A stretch of 64,000 nt of DNA from Mycobacterium sp. 852013-50091_SCH5140682 (GTDB lineage: Bacteria > Actinomycetota > Actinomycetes > Mycobacteriales > Mycobacteriaceae), in assembly GCF_001665685.1 (NCBI RefSeq), contig NZ_LZTB01000044.1:1-64000 (forward strand). Reading direction: 5' to 3'. Below, one piece after another: positions 53,700 to 63,636 of this stretch. The notes under the pieces are model-generated. The model was not told where the DNA came from. It did not search any database and saw only the letters and a list, made by a program, of their open reading frames with translations. Position numbers and translations under genes: made by a program. Position 1 is the first letter of the stretch; each line of letters opens with the position of its first letter.

Positions 53700-55244
53700 C
53701 TACAGGATCTCGAGGATGCTGTTCTTGAGTGCCTCGGAATCGGTGCCGAACACAGCCTGAACGCTGTTGCCCACCTCGATCACACCGGCGGCGCCCAGCG
53801 CGCGTAGCCGGTCCTGATCGACCTTGGTCTTGTCGGCGACGTCCATCCGCAACCGAGTGATGCAGGCGTCGACGTTGACGAGGTTTTCCCGGCCGCCGAA
53901 TGCTTCGATCAGTTGCTCAGCCTTGCTGTCGGTGCGAGTCAGGGTGTCGACCGCACCGGCGGCGGCCGGGTCGCCGAGATTGGCCGCCTGCTCGGCCTCG
54001 AACTCGGCCTCGGGTTCGCGTCCCGGCGTGCGCATGTTCCACTTCGTGATCGCGAACCGGAACAGCAGGTAGTAGACGACGAAGAACACCAGGCCCATGC
54101 CGACGAGCAGCGGAATGTTCTTCGCGGCCGGTGCCGTGCCGTAGAGGAGTAGATCGACAAGGCCGGCGGAGAACGAGAAACCGAGATGTATGTCGAGCAG
54201 ATAGGCGATCGCCAGCGACAGGCCCGTCAGCACGGCGTGCACGACGTAGAGCGGGAACGCCACGAACATGAACGCGAATTCCAGCGGCTCGGTGACACCG
54301 GTCAGAAATGCCGTCAGCGCCGCCGCCGAGAGAATGCCGACCGCGACCTTGCGCTGCTTCTTGTTCGCGACATGGATCATGGCCAGTGCGGCGGCGGGTA
54401 GCCCGAACATCAGGATGGGGTAGAAGCCCGCGGTGAGGTGTCCCGCAGTGGGGTCGCCCGCGGCGAATCGGGTCAGCTCACCGGTGACCACTTTGCCGTC
54501 GGGCGTCTGATAGTCGCCGTAGAGGAACCAGACGTAGGAGTTGGGGATGTGGTGCAACCCAACCGGGATGAGCATGCGGTTGGCGAAGCCATATACGAAT
54601 GCGCCCAACGCACCCGAACCGCCGATGAACCGGCCGAGGCCGGTCAGACCCGCGTCGAAGATCGGATAGAAGTAGCTCATGGCGAAGCCGATGAACAGGC
54701 AGGCCACTGACACCGCGATCGGGACGAACCGTCTGCCGCCGAAAAAGCCAAGATACGACGGCAATTCGATGGTGTGATACCGGTCGAACAGCCATGCGGT
54801 GACCAAGCCGACGACGATGCCGGCGAACACGCTGTAGTTGATCTGGGCCTGCTCACCGGCCTTGTCGACCTGACCGGCGAGCACGATCGGCGACATCGTC
54901 TTGAACACCGCGGAGGTCACCAAATAGCCCACCGCCGCCGCGAGCGCGGTGGATCCGTCGGCCTTGCGCGCGAATCCGATCGCCACACCGATGGCAAAGA
55001 GCAGGGGCAGGTTGCTGAACAGCGCGTCGCCCGCCGCGCTCATCGACTTGAAGAACGGTCCGATCACCGGTGCGTCGATGCGGCCCAGCAGGTCAGGCTG
55101 GCCGAGCCGCAGCAGGATCCCCGCGGCGGGCAGCACCGCGATGGGCAGCATGAGACTCTTGCCCAGTCGTTGCAGCTGGGCGAAACTGCGCGCTGTCGGA
55201 CTCGATTTCCCCGGTGTCCCGCCAGGTTTCGTGGTATCGGTCAT
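53700..55244 (-). CDS. ptsG: PTS glucose/N-acetylglucosamine EIICB
   Basis: A 514-residue sugar permease. The EIIC domain (about residues 25-400) has ten or so helices with MLPIAVLPAAGILLRLGQP at the start and GVTEPLEFAFMFVAFPLYVVHAVLTGLS, the GITE-like substrate motif. After a Glu/Ala linker the EIIB domain has VNVDACITRLRMDV with the phosphorylated Cys. It imports and phosphorylates glucose or GlcNAc; specificity cannot be decided by eye. It is divergent from crr, whose EIIA product should supply the phosphoryl group. Confidence 0.92.
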   Translation of the reverse strand: MTDTTKPGGTPGKSSPTARSFAQLQRLGKSLMLPIAVLPAAGILLRLGQPDLLGRIDAPVIGPFFKSMSAAGDALFSNLPLLFAIGVAIGFARKADGSTALAAAVGYLVTSAVFKTMSPIVLAGQVDKAGEQAQINYSVFAGIVVGLVTAWLFDRYHTIELPSYLGFFGGRRFVPIAVSVACLFIGFAMSYFYPIFDAGLTGLGRFIGGSGALGAFVYGFANRMLIPVGLHHIPNSYVWFLYGDYQTPDGKVVTGELTRFAAGDPTAGHLTAGFYPILMFGLPAAALAMIHVANKKQRKVAVGILSAAALTAFLTGVTEPLEFAFMFVAFPLYVVHAVLTGLSLAIAYLLDIHLGFSFSAGLVDLLLYGTAPAAKNIPLLVGMGLVFFVVYYLLFRFAITKWNMRTPGREPEAEFEAEQAANLGDPAAAGAVDTLTRTDSKAEQLIEAFGGRENLVNVDACITRLRMDVADKTKVDQDRLRALGAAGVIEVGNSVQAVFGTDSEALKNSILEIL

Positions 55245-55367
55245 GGGTGCGTCGCCCTCCTGGTCGCCTATGCGGTCGCCGCCGAGTTGGTCGGAAGCTT
55301 AAACGAGACGGCACCAGACCGAGGGCACGCTCGTAAGGTTGCGGCCACAAACAAAGGAGATCGACGC

Positions 55368-55838
55368 GTGAGTACCACGACAGTGCTGGCCCCCGTCGCC
55401 GGGCGGGCAGTCGCCCTCGGGGATGTGCCCGATCCGGTCTTCTCGGCTGCAATGGTCGGGCACGGCGCGGCAATTGACCCCGGACCCCGTGTGGTCGATG
55501 CCATCGCCCCCGTCGGCGGGAAGTTGCTGAAACTGATGCCTCATGCGTATGTCGTATTGACGGAAGAGAAAGTCGGGGTCCTGGTCCATCTCGGTATCGA
55601 CACCGTGGCTCTGGGCGGCGATGGCTTCACCGTCCACCTCAACCAGGGCGATGACGTCGCCGCGGGCCAGGTCGTCATAACCTACGATGCTGCGTCGGTG
55701 GCCGCCAAAGGTCTCAATCCCATTGTCCCCGTTGTGATCATGGACGAGCGTGAGGCCGCCAACATCGCCGTGTCGGATGCCGTTCGGACAGGTTCGGACA
55801 TCGTTTCGGGAGCTGTTCTTTTCACGCTGAACAGGTAA
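55368..55838 (+). CDS. crr: PTS EIIA component, Crr type
   Basis: A 156-residue glucose-family EIIA. VLAPVAGRAVALGDVPDPVFSAAMVGHGAAIDP contains the first conserved His, and VLVHLGIDTVALGG the phosphorylated His of the HLGIDT motif. It relays phosphate from HPr to the EIICB encoded divergently. GTG 55368 follows AAGGAGA at seven bases. The 123-bp gap to ptsG holds both promoters. Confidence 0.93.
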   Translation: MSTTTVLAPVAGRAVALGDVPDPVFSAAMVGHGAAIDPGPRVVDAIAPVGGKLLKLMPHAYVVLTEEKVGVLVHLGIDTVALGGDGFTVHLNQGDDVAAGQVVITYDAASVAAKGLNPIVPVVIMDEREAANIAVSDAVRTGSDIVSGAVLFTLNR

Positions 55839-55974
55839 TCCGGCGACAGCATGGCTAATCCAGAATTGGTTAACTGCGCAAACATTCGAGATGCGGCGTC
55901 GATGTTTACCCGCTACAAAGATTTGCGCGGGCGTAATGTCGGCCCGGCATACCGGCGCACCTTGGGGGTACGCA

Positions 55975-58575
55975 TTGGCGGATTGGCCGTTCGTCGCACG
56001 GGATACGGAACTCAGCGAAGCTTCGCTGGCGCTACGTGACGGGTCGCGTGGCGTCGTTCTCGTAGGCCCCGCAGGCGTCGGCAAGACCGCGCTCGCCCGG
56101 GTCCTTGCGCGGGAGCTGCAGAGCGAGGGGCGGTGTGCGCGATTCGTTCTCGGCACCGAGACCGCGCAGGCGGTGCCGTTCGGGGCGTTCCATCATGCTC
56201 TGCACCTCACCGACGCACGTGAGCCGGCCGTCATGCTCGGCGCCGCGCAGCAGGCCCTGGCCGACCCCAGCCTGGTCATCGTCGTCGACGACGCGCAGTA
56301 CCTCGACCCGCTGTCAGCTCTGCTGGTCCAGCAGCTCGCGGTCAACGGAGAACCGACGCTCATCGTCACCATCCGCTCGGGTGCAGCGCCGACGGACGCG
56401 GTCACAGCGTTGTGGAAGGAGCAGCTGCTGGCCCGTCTCGACCTCGAACCGTTCACCCGTGAGCAGACCGCTGAGCTGGCCGCCGCGGTGCTCGGCGGCG
56501 ATGTCGACGATCGGGCGGTCGGGGAGCTGCACCGGTTCTCGTCGGGGAGTCCGCTCTATCTGCGTGGCGTGCTCAACGCCGCCCGCGCAGACGGGGCCCT
56601 GGTCCGCGACGGGGACCACTGGCGGTTGCGCGGCCACCTGCGGCCCAGCCCGGATATCCATGAACTGGTGGCCTCGCGCCTGGATGCGCTGCGACCAGAC
56701 GAGCTCGACGTGGTGGAGGTGGTGTCTGCGGCGCAGGCACTCGAGTGGGACGTGCTGCTGGACATCTGCCCGCCCGAGGCGGTGACTCGCGCAGAACGTC
56801 GCGGTGCGATCCAGGTGATCGCTGATGCGGCGCACACCATGGTGCAACCGGCGCATCCGATCGTCGGCGAGGTGGCTCGACGACGCTGCCCGGTAACCCG
56901 GTCGCGTCAGATCAATTCCCTTCTGGCACGGCACTTGTCAGCGCACCGACCAGCCTCTGCCGACGTGCGGACCCGCATCCAGCTGGCCCGCTTCATGATG
57001 GCCAGCGATGCCCCCGCGGATCTCGAAACCATCGTCGATGCCGGTGCCAGTGCTGTCACCATGTCCAATCTGGTTCTCGGGGAACAACTTGCACGATTCG
57101 CCTTGGAGCACGGCTCCGGTGTGCAGGCCGCGATCGTGCTTGCCGACGCCATCAGCTGGCAGGGCAGAGGGCAAGAGGCAGAGGAGCTGCTGGCCCGATT
57201 CGACCCGCACTCCGGCGATGAGCTGACTGTGGTGCGGTGGGGCTGCCTGCGTGCGGCGAACCTCTTTTTCGGCTGCGGTCATGTCGAGCAGGCGTGGGCC
57301 GTTCTCGACATCGTCCGCGCGCGTGTGACCAGTGCTGCCGCCCTGAGCTTCATCGCCGCGATGGAGGTCAGCTTCGCGTTCTTCGCCGGTGACCTGCCTG
57401 CCGCGATCGCTTCGGGAACCCAGGCGCTGGCGTCGGATATGTTGCCGATGGCGACGGTGTGGGCTGCGCTGGCCACCGCGGGGGCGCTGGCGCTGTCGGG
57501 GCGCTTCGCCGCGGTGGCTGCGGTGGTGCAGCAGGGTGAACGGGCGGCCGATTGTTGCGAGTCCGGCCCGCAGCGCTACTCGCTGGCACTCGCCGAGGCC
57601 CTGGCCGGTCTCTACGGCGGTGACTTGACCGCGGTCGACCGCGTCATCACGCGGTACTCCGCGATGACGGCGGGTGCGCTGCAGGCAGAGGCCATCGTGA
57701 CCGCGTTGGCGGGGCGTCTTGAGCTGGCGCGGGGCCGCGTCGTCGAATCGTGCGACGCGTTGCAGACCTCGGTGTGGGCGATGTCGGAATGCCTGCCGCG
57801 CGGTTGGGTCATGCTGGTCGCCTCGTGGTTGGCGCAGGCCGAGGCGCATCGCGGAAACATCGACGCCGCCACGGTGGCCCTGGCGCGGGCCGAAGCGGCC
57901 AGCGGGCCTCAGGTCGAGGTGTTCCGCCCCGAACTCGAGTTGGCCCGGTCGTGGTTGCAGGCGGCGACGGGCGAGACATCGTCAGCCCAGCAGCACGCCG
58001 TGCGGGCAGCGCAGCTCGCGCGTGGCGGCGGCATGCGCGCGGTCGAACTCACCGCACTGCACACTGCCCTGCGCCTCGGCGACCGTTCCGTGGACGCCAG
58101 GATTCAGCAGTTGGCCGCCCAGCTGGACGCGCCCCTGTCCGAGCCGATCGCCGCGCACAGCCGGGGCGTGAGCGAGCACGACGGCCGCTGCCTGGACGAG
58201 GCAGCCTGCCGTTTCGAAGAGCTCGGCGCACTGGCGCTGGCCGCCGACGCGGCCGCCCACGCCGCGCGTGAACACGCCCGCGCCGGGCGCCGGGGCAGTG
58301 AACTGGAATCCGCGACCCGGGCACATTGGCTGGCCAGCCGGTGCGGCCTGGCTACACCGGCAACCCGGCGTGCAGCCGATCCGCTGCATCTCACCGAACG
58401 CGAATGGGAGATCGCGAATCTGGTGGGAGCCGAGCTGAGTAACCGGCAGATCGCCGACCGATTGTGCTTGTCGGTGCGCACCGTCGACGGCCACCTGTAC
58501 CGCATGTTCGCCAAACTCGGCATCGAGGACCGCGACCAGCTGGCCCGGCTGGTCCGGTTTCGCCCGGCGACCTGA
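55975..58575 (+). CDS. Large LuxR-family AAA regulator 1
   Basis: An 866-residue LAL-type regulator. WPFVARDTELSEASLALRD starts the AAA domain, Walker A is LVGPAGVGKTALARVLA and Walker B-like VIVVDDAQYLDPLSALL. A long TPR-like helical middle follows, and the C-terminus is a LuxR HTH: LHLTEREWEIANLVGAELSNRQIADRLCLSVRTVDGHLYRMFAKLG. TTG 55975 has GGGGG six bases upstream and gives an N-terminus alignable with regulator 2; ATG 55936 is an alternative. It follows crr and meets its paralog tail to tail. Likely target: the adjacent PTS genes. Confidence 0.85.
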   Translation: MADWPFVARDTELSEASLALRDGSRGVVLVGPAGVGKTALARVLARELQSEGRCARFVLGTETAQAVPFGAFHHALHLTDAREPAVMLGAAQQALADPSLVIVVDDAQYLDPLSALLVQQLAVNGEPTLIVTIRSGAAPTDAVTALWKEQLLARLDLEPFTREQTAELAAAVLGGDVDDRAVGELHRFSSGSPLYLRGVLNAARADGALVRDGDHWRLRGHLRPSPDIHELVASRLDALRPDELDVVEVVSAAQALEWDVLLDICPPEAVTRAERRGAIQVIADAAHTMVQPAHPIVGEVARRRCPVTRSRQINSLLARHLSAHRPASADVRTRIQLARFMMASDAPADLETIVDAGASAVTMSNLVLGEQLARFALEHGSGVQAAIVLADAISWQGRGQEAEELLARFDPHSGDELTVVRWGCLRAANLFFGCGHVEQAWAVLDIVRARVTSAAALSFIAAMEVSFAFFAGDLPAAIASGTQALASDMLPMATVWAALATAGALALSGRFAAVAAVVQQGERAADCCESGPQRYSLALAEALAGLYGGDLTAVDRVITRYSAMTAGALQAEAIVTALAGRLELARGRVVESCDALQTSVWAMSECLPRGWVMLVASWLAQAEAHRGNIDAATVALARAEAASGPQVEVFRPELELARSWLQAATGETSSAQQHAVRAAQLARGGGMRAVELTALHTALRLGDRSVDARIQQLAAQLDAPLSEPIAAHSRGVSEHDGRCLDEAACRFEELGALALAADAAAHAAREHARAGRRGSELESATRAHWLASRCGLATPATRRAADPLHLTEREWEIANLVGAELSNRQIADRLCLSVRTVDGHLYRMFAKLGIEDRDQLARLVRFRPAT

Positions 58576-58578
58576 GGA

Positions 58579-61143
58579 TCAGGACGCGGTGCCGTCGGCG
58601 AGCAGGGTGATGAGCTCGTCGCGGGTGTTGACGCCCAGCCGCTGACAGGCCCGGAACAGGTGCCCTTCCACCGTGCGCACCGACATCACCAGCCGATCGG
58701 CAACCTCGCGGTTCGAAAGTCCGGTCGCCGCAAGGGCGATGACCTCCCGCTGGCGCGGGGTCAGCACACCGGTACTGGCCATCGCCCGGTACGCCGGGGT
58801 GCGGGCCCCGCCCGCGGCGAGCCGGTGCGCAGTGGCGATCGCGCGGCGCTGCCGCTCGCCGTGCAGGTGCGGTACGGCTTGCGCCGCGGCGTCGAGTGCG
58901 GCGACCGTATCGCCGATCACGGCATAGCCGTTCGACGCGCTCAGCAGCCGAGCGCCGTCGGCCCGGCGCAGCGCGGTGGCGTGATCGCGTGCCAATGCCG
59001 CCCGCGGGCCCTGCACCACCGCGGCCAGTTGACCGAGCCGTTCTGCCGTGTCGGTTGCGCCGAACTGGGTTGCGGTCTGCAGGCACCACAGTTCCTGCGC
59101 CGGCCTGCCCTGGGTGCGGGCAGTCCTGGCCGCGCCGATCGCGAAAGATATTGCGCGGCTTCGCGATCCATGTACTGCTTCGAGCCATGCCTGGGTCAGC
59201 AGCATATCCGTACGCCAGATGTGCGAGTAGTCACCGAAGTAGCGGAACCTCTCGGCGTCGGTGGTCCGGGCGCCCGCCAGATCACCGCACATCGCCAATG
59301 TCATGGTCAGCCACATCCCGGCGAGTTCGCGGATGACACCCGACTGCGCATCGAACACCGATCCGGTGGCCAACGATTCCCGCAGCCAGCGCTGCGCGGA
59401 CTCCAACCGGCCACAACACAATTCGGCGTATCCGAGGATGACCGCGGTGAACGAACGCGACACCACGACGTCGAGCGACTGCTGTCGCAGGCGGTTGGCG
59501 ATACCGGTGATGCGCTCCTGGGTGCCTGCCCGGTGCAAGCCGACGATCTCCATCAGGCCGAGACCGAACCGCAGATGCGAGGCTTGCGGGGCCGTTGTCG
59601 CCAGTTCATACCCAGCTGCTGCCGCTTCGGCCATGCGGTCGACCTGACCCAGGTCGCCGAGACCGCAGACCAAGGCCCAGTAACCGAACATCGCCGCCAT
59701 GGGATCGACGTTCTCTGCAGTCAGCGCAGCCGTCGCCATGTCCACTGCTTCCCGGGGGTGGCCCAAGGCGATGCGGCACGAGGCATGCAGCGCCTGATAG
59801 GACGGGCCGAGGCCGCAGCTGTCGGCGGCGTCGCGCGCCGCCGACAACACGGTCTCGGCGCTGCCTGGCCGTGCCAGCACCCAGGACAGATTGGCAGCTC
59901 GCAACAGGGCGATCGACGCGCGTTCAGCGGCATCACCGCCGTCGGCCAGTTCCGCGAACATCGTGTCCGCGGCGCCACCCTGCCCGGCGAAAGCCAACAT
60001 CGTGGCGAGCGCCGCCTGGGCTGCGCGGCCGCCACCTGCCGCGACCGCCGCCTCGGCCAGGCGGGCAGCCAGGTCGAGGTCGAGTAATTGCAGCGCCGCG
60101 TTCGCCGCTTCCACCAGGAACCCGGGATCGCCCTGGGTGTCGGAATCCATCAGCAGAACGGCACGTCGCACAGTCTGGACCGCCGACGGCGCGCACAGCT
60201 GCCCGATCAACTCGGCGACCCGGCCACGGATACTGCGTAGCCGCGCGGTGCCGGCCCGGTTGCGGCGGACCTCCCCGAACAACGGATGCGCCAGCCGTAC
60301 CTGCTCGCCGTCGACGATGATCAAGACCCGGTCGCGCGCGTCGTCGATCACCGCGGAGCCGACGAATCGGAGCAGCACCGGCAGTTCGACCGGATCGGAG
60401 ACGGCGAGCACGTCGAGCAGCTCGATGATCGCGTCGGGCTGGTTGCCCGTGCTCGCTTCGAGTAGGTCGACGAGCGAGGCGGACAGTCGAGGCGGCCCGT
60501 CCCACACCCATACGCCCGAGCGTCGCGCCAGCCGGCCCGCCGCGATCTCGTCGGTGACCAACTGCCGCAAATACAGTGCGTTGCCGCGGGTGTAGCTGAA
60601 GAACCGTTGTGCGCTCGACGATTCCAGTGCAGCGCCGAGGACTTGGGTGACCAGTGCGCTGACCCCGTCGCTGGTCAGCGGAGGCACGGGAATGCGGGGC
60701 AACCGCGCGCACAGGGCTGCCACCGAATCCGGTAGTGGCTCGCCGTCGCGGACCGTCATGACGACAGTGCCCCTTGCCTGCTCGACGAACCGCTCGATCA
60801 CCAAGGCCGACTGGTCGTCGAGCAGGTGGGCGTCGTCAACACAGATCAGCACCGAGGGTTCGTCATCGACGAGGGCTTGGATCACTTCCTGCACGCGGTG
60901 CAGCGGATCCAGGCCACATTGCGCGGTGTAGCCGGCGAGCGCGCCCAGCGGGATCGAGCGACCGGTGGCCGTTGCCGCGATCCAGCGGACGAGCCCCTGC
61001 GGTCGCTGCGCAGCGGCGTGTGCCAACCGGGATTTGCCGACCCCGGCGGGTCCGGTGAGCACCGCGCCGCCATGGGAGCTCAGCGCGGCCGCGATCAGGC
61101 GCAGTTCGTCCTGACGATCAACCAGTGGCCACGCGGTCGGCAC
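58579..61143 (-). CDS. Large LuxR-family AAA regulator 2
   Basis: An 854-residue paralog of regulator 1 with the same layout. AWPLVDRQDELRLIAAALSSHGGAVLTGPAGVGKSRLAHA holds Walker A, SVLICVDDAHLLDDQSALV Walker B, a TPR-like middle follows and the HTH is VLTPRQREVIALAATGLSNREVADRLVMSVRTVEGHLFRACQRLG. Its stop lies three bases from that of regulator 1. It is downstream of dhaM on the same strand (72 bp), so it may be co-transcribed with the dihydroxyacetone genes. Confidence 0.88.
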   Translation of the reverse strand: MPTAWPLVDRQDELRLIAAALSSHGGAVLTGPAGVGKSRLAHAAAQRPQGLVRWIAATATGRSIPLGALAGYTAQCGLDPLHRVQEVIQALVDDEPSVLICVDDAHLLDDQSALVIERFVEQARGTVVMTVRDGEPLPDSVAALCARLPRIPVPPLTSDGVSALVTQVLGAALESSSAQRFFSYTRGNALYLRQLVTDEIAAGRLARRSGVWVWDGPPRLSASLVDLLEASTGNQPDAIIELLDVLAVSDPVELPVLLRFVGSAVIDDARDRVLIIVDGEQVRLAHPLFGEVRRNRAGTARLRSIRGRVAELIGQLCAPSAVQTVRRAVLLMDSDTQGDPGFLVEAANAALQLLDLDLAARLAEAAVAAGGGRAAQAALATMLAFAGQGGAADTMFAELADGGDAAERASIALLRAANLSWVLARPGSAETVLSAARDAADSCGLGPSYQALHASCRIALGHPREAVDMATAALTAENVDPMAAMFGYWALVCGLGDLGQVDRMAEAAAAGYELATTAPQASHLRFGLGLMEIVGLHRAGTQERITGIANRLRQQSLDVVVSRSFTAVILGYAELCCGRLESAQRWLRESLATGSVFDAQSGVIRELAGMWLTMTLAMCGDLAGARTTDAERFRYFGDYSHIWRTDMLLTQAWLEAVHGSRSRAISFAIGAARTARTQGRPAQELWCLQTATQFGATDTAERLGQLAAVVQGPRAALARDHATALRRADGARLLSASNGYAVIGDTVAALDAAAQAVPHLHGERQRRAIATAHRLAAGGARTPAYRAMASTGVLTPRQREVIALAATGLSNREVADRLVMSVRTVEGHLFRACQRLGVNTRDELITLLADGTAS

Positions 61144-61215
61144 ATCCGGATCCTAAGGCCGCGTGGTCAGCCGCGCCTGCAAGCACCGATGGCGCCTGCA
61201 GGCCGACCTACCCGA

Positions 61216-63636
61216 TCAATCGAACTGCGACCGCACCGTGGCGGCGTCGGCGGCCGACAGGGCCGCAGCGGCCAGTTCCCGTGCCTCGGCACTGTCGATT
61301 GCGCGCACAGCGTCCTTGGTGGCCGGAATGGCCGGGGGAGTGACGCTGAGGGCATCGACACCCAGCCCGAGAAGCAGGGCGGCGGCGCGGTTGTCTGCGG
61401 CGAACTCGCCGCAAACCGAGACCGATGCCCGTCTCGCCGCGCCTTGACACGTCGACCGCACCAACTGCAGGACACCCGGATCGAACGCGTCCCCGAGGCT
61501 CGCGACGGCGTCGTTGTTGCGATCGGCTGCCATCGTGTACTGGGTGAGATCGTTGGTGCCGATCGAGAAGAAGTCGACGTGCGGCGCGAACGCCGCAGCC
61601 TTGAGAGCGGCGGCGGGCACCTCGACCATCATCCCGACCTGCAGATCGGCCGACGCTTGCGGACCGGCCCGCCGGATCGCGTCGTCGAGCAACCGGCGCG
61701 CGGAGAACAGTTCGTCGAGGGTGCTGACCATCGGGAACATGATGCTGACGGGCGTGTGCCTGCTGAGCCGGGCCATGGCCGCCAACTGGTCGGACAACAG
61801 CTGCGAGTGGGCCAGCGCCAGCCGGATGCCGCGCACCCCAAGATAGGGGTTCGGCTCGGCGGGCGTCGGCAGAAACACCAATGGTTTGTCACCGCCCACG
61901 TCGAGGGTGCGCAGGGTGATCCGGCGTCCCTCAAGGGATTCCGCGATCTTGCGGTAGACCGCGAGTTGCTCGTCCACGTCGGGTGCCTGCTCCCGGCCAA
62001 GGAACAGAAACTCCGTGCGGACCAGGCCCGCGAAGTCCGCGCCCTGGCTTGCCGCGGCGCGCGCGTCATCGACCGAGCCGATGTTGGCGCCGACCTTGAC
62101 CGTGACACCGTCGCGCGTGATGGCAGGCTCCCGCGTCCGCGTGACGGCCTGCAGGTGCTGCTGCGCGGCTGCGGCGACCCGGGCTTCGAACTCCCGGCGG
62201 ACATCGTCGGGTGGATCCACCAAGTATTCCCCGCGCGTACCGTCGACGGCAACGGTGGTGCCGTCGGCGATGGCCAGCACGGCCCGTCCGGCGCCTACGA
62301 CCGCAGGGATTCCCTTGGCACGCAACAGGATCACGTTGTGTGCCGTGGCACTGCCGAACGCCAGCAGCACTGCGGCGACCTGCGTCGGATCGAGTTCGGC
62401 GGCCTCGGCGGGGGTCAGGTCGGCGGCCACCAGCACGCCGGTTGCCGCGGACGTGGGTGCAACATGGCCCAGCAGGGCACGGAGCACCTGATCGCCCACG
62501 GCGCGGACGTCCTCGGCCCGCGCCTGCAGGTAGGCGTCGTCGACGGCGGCGAACTGATCGGCCACCTCGGCCACCGCGGCGGCCCAGGCTGCTGCGGCGT
62601 TGTGACCGTTGTCGATTCGGCTCTTCGCCGCGCCGAGGAGCGCTTCATCGTCGAGCAGCAGTCCGTGCGCGTCGAAGATCGACGCCTCGGCTTCGCCCAC
62701 GGCACGGGCGGTGTGGGCCCGCACGTCCGCGATGGCTGTACGCACGTCGTCGACGGCTGCGGTGAGGCTGCGCCATTCGGCCGCCGGATCCTCGCCCGGG
62801 TGTTCGGGTACCTCGACGGTGCCCGCCCGAACCGACCAGGCCGGCCCGATGCCCAGCCCCGGCCCGGCGCCGATGGGTCGGCCCGTCGCGGGTGGCTCAG
62901 GTGGGGCTGGGGTGGACGGTGTCTCGTCGAAGCGCCGGGCGGCCAGCGCAAGGATGTGCTCGAGCACATCTGCGGCTTGGGGGCCGGATACCCGGATGTC
63001 GACCTCGTCGCCACTGCGTACACCGAGCGTGGCGATCTTGGACAGGCTGGCAGCGTCGATCCACGCCGAACCGGTGCGCGGGTTACGGATGCGCACCTGG
63101 GCGTCGCGGCCGCGGACCTCCTGGACGAGGCGGGCTGCGGGTCTGGCATGCAGGCCGTGCGGGTTGGTCACGACGAACGTCGCGGCCAGTCCTTCGGCGG
63201 CGGTCTCGGTGGTGGCCGGTTCGATGCCGCCGCCGAGCTGGGCAAGTTTTCCGGCGAGCGCACCCGTGGCTTCGGCGGCGACCTCGGCGGCCGGGGCTCC
63301 GCCGCCCGCTGCGACCGCGGCCACGACCAGTCCTTCGACAAGGGGAGCCGGGCACAGCACGACCCGCTCCCGCACGTCGTCGTCGAGCAGTTCCAGCGCG
63401 AGTTCGGCGGAGAGCACGGCACTTCCGAGATCCATGAGCACCACCGCGCCGTCGCCGTGGTCGGCGGCGGCGATGGCGTCGACGATCGCTACCGCGTCGG
63501 TCCCGAACGTGTTCTCGTCGAGGCCTGCCGCGACTTCGATCTGGATTTGCTTGCCGTGCAACATCTCCTGCGCCAAGTCGACGGCAGCCGTGGCGAGAGG
63601 ACGACTGTGTGAGACGACGACGAGCCCGACGGTCAC
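61216..63636 (-). CDS. dhaM: Fused DhaM phosphotransferase: EIIA-HPr-EI
   Basis: An 806-residue multiphosphoryl transfer protein. Residues 1-~130 are the mannose-type EIIA/DhaM domain with the active His in VVVSHSRPLA, ~150-235 an HPr domain with NPHGLHARPAARL, and ~270-806 enzyme I with the active His in GSATAHNVILLRAKGIPAVVG, the PEP site SIGTNDLTQYTMAADRNN and the catalytic Cys in SVCGEFAAD. It takes phosphate from PEP and passes it to DhaL-ADP to phosphorylate dihydroxyacetone. GTG 63636 overlaps the dhaL stop (GTGA). Being a whole PTS chain, it could also feed the nearby EIIA. Confidence 0.92.
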   Translation of the reverse strand: MTVGLVVVSHSRPLATAAVDLAQEMLHGKQIQIEVAAGLDENTFGTDAVAIVDAIAAADHGDGAVVLMDLGSAVLSAELALELLDDDVRERVVLCPAPLVEGLVVAAVAAGGGAPAAEVAAEATGALAGKLAQLGGGIEPATTETAAEGLAATFVVTNPHGLHARPAARLVQEVRGRDAQVRIRNPRTGSAWIDAASLSKIATLGVRSGDEVDIRVSGPQAADVLEHILALAARRFDETPSTPAPPEPPATGRPIGAGPGLGIGPAWSVRAGTVEVPEHPGEDPAAEWRSLTAAVDDVRTAIADVRAHTARAVGEAEASIFDAHGLLLDDEALLGAAKSRIDNGHNAAAAWAAAVAEVADQFAAVDDAYLQARAEDVRAVGDQVLRALLGHVAPTSAATGVLVAADLTPAEAAELDPTQVAAVLLAFGSATAHNVILLRAKGIPAVVGAGRAVLAIADGTTVAVDGTRGEYLVDPPDDVRREFEARVAAAAQQHLQAVTRTREPAITRDGVTVKVGANIGSVDDARAAASQGADFAGLVRTEFLFLGREQAPDVDEQLAVYRKIAESLEGRRITLRTLDVGGDKPLVFLPTPAEPNPYLGVRGIRLALAHSQLLSDQLAAMARLSRHTPVSIMFPMVSTLDELFSARRLLDDAIRRAGPQASADLQVGMMVEVPAAALKAAAFAPHVDFFSIGTNDLTQYTMAADRNNDAVASLGDAFDPGVLQLVRSTCQGAARRASVSVCGEFAADNRAAALLLGLGVDALSVTPPAIPATKDAVRAIDSAEARELAAAALSAADAATVRSQFD

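Noticed and set aside
60826..63612. A 900-codon open frame on the plus strand opposite dhaM and the LuxR regulator
   Set aside because: It is antisense to two genes with complete domain motifs; such frames are typical artefacts of high-GC codon use, and its translation shows no recognisable domain.
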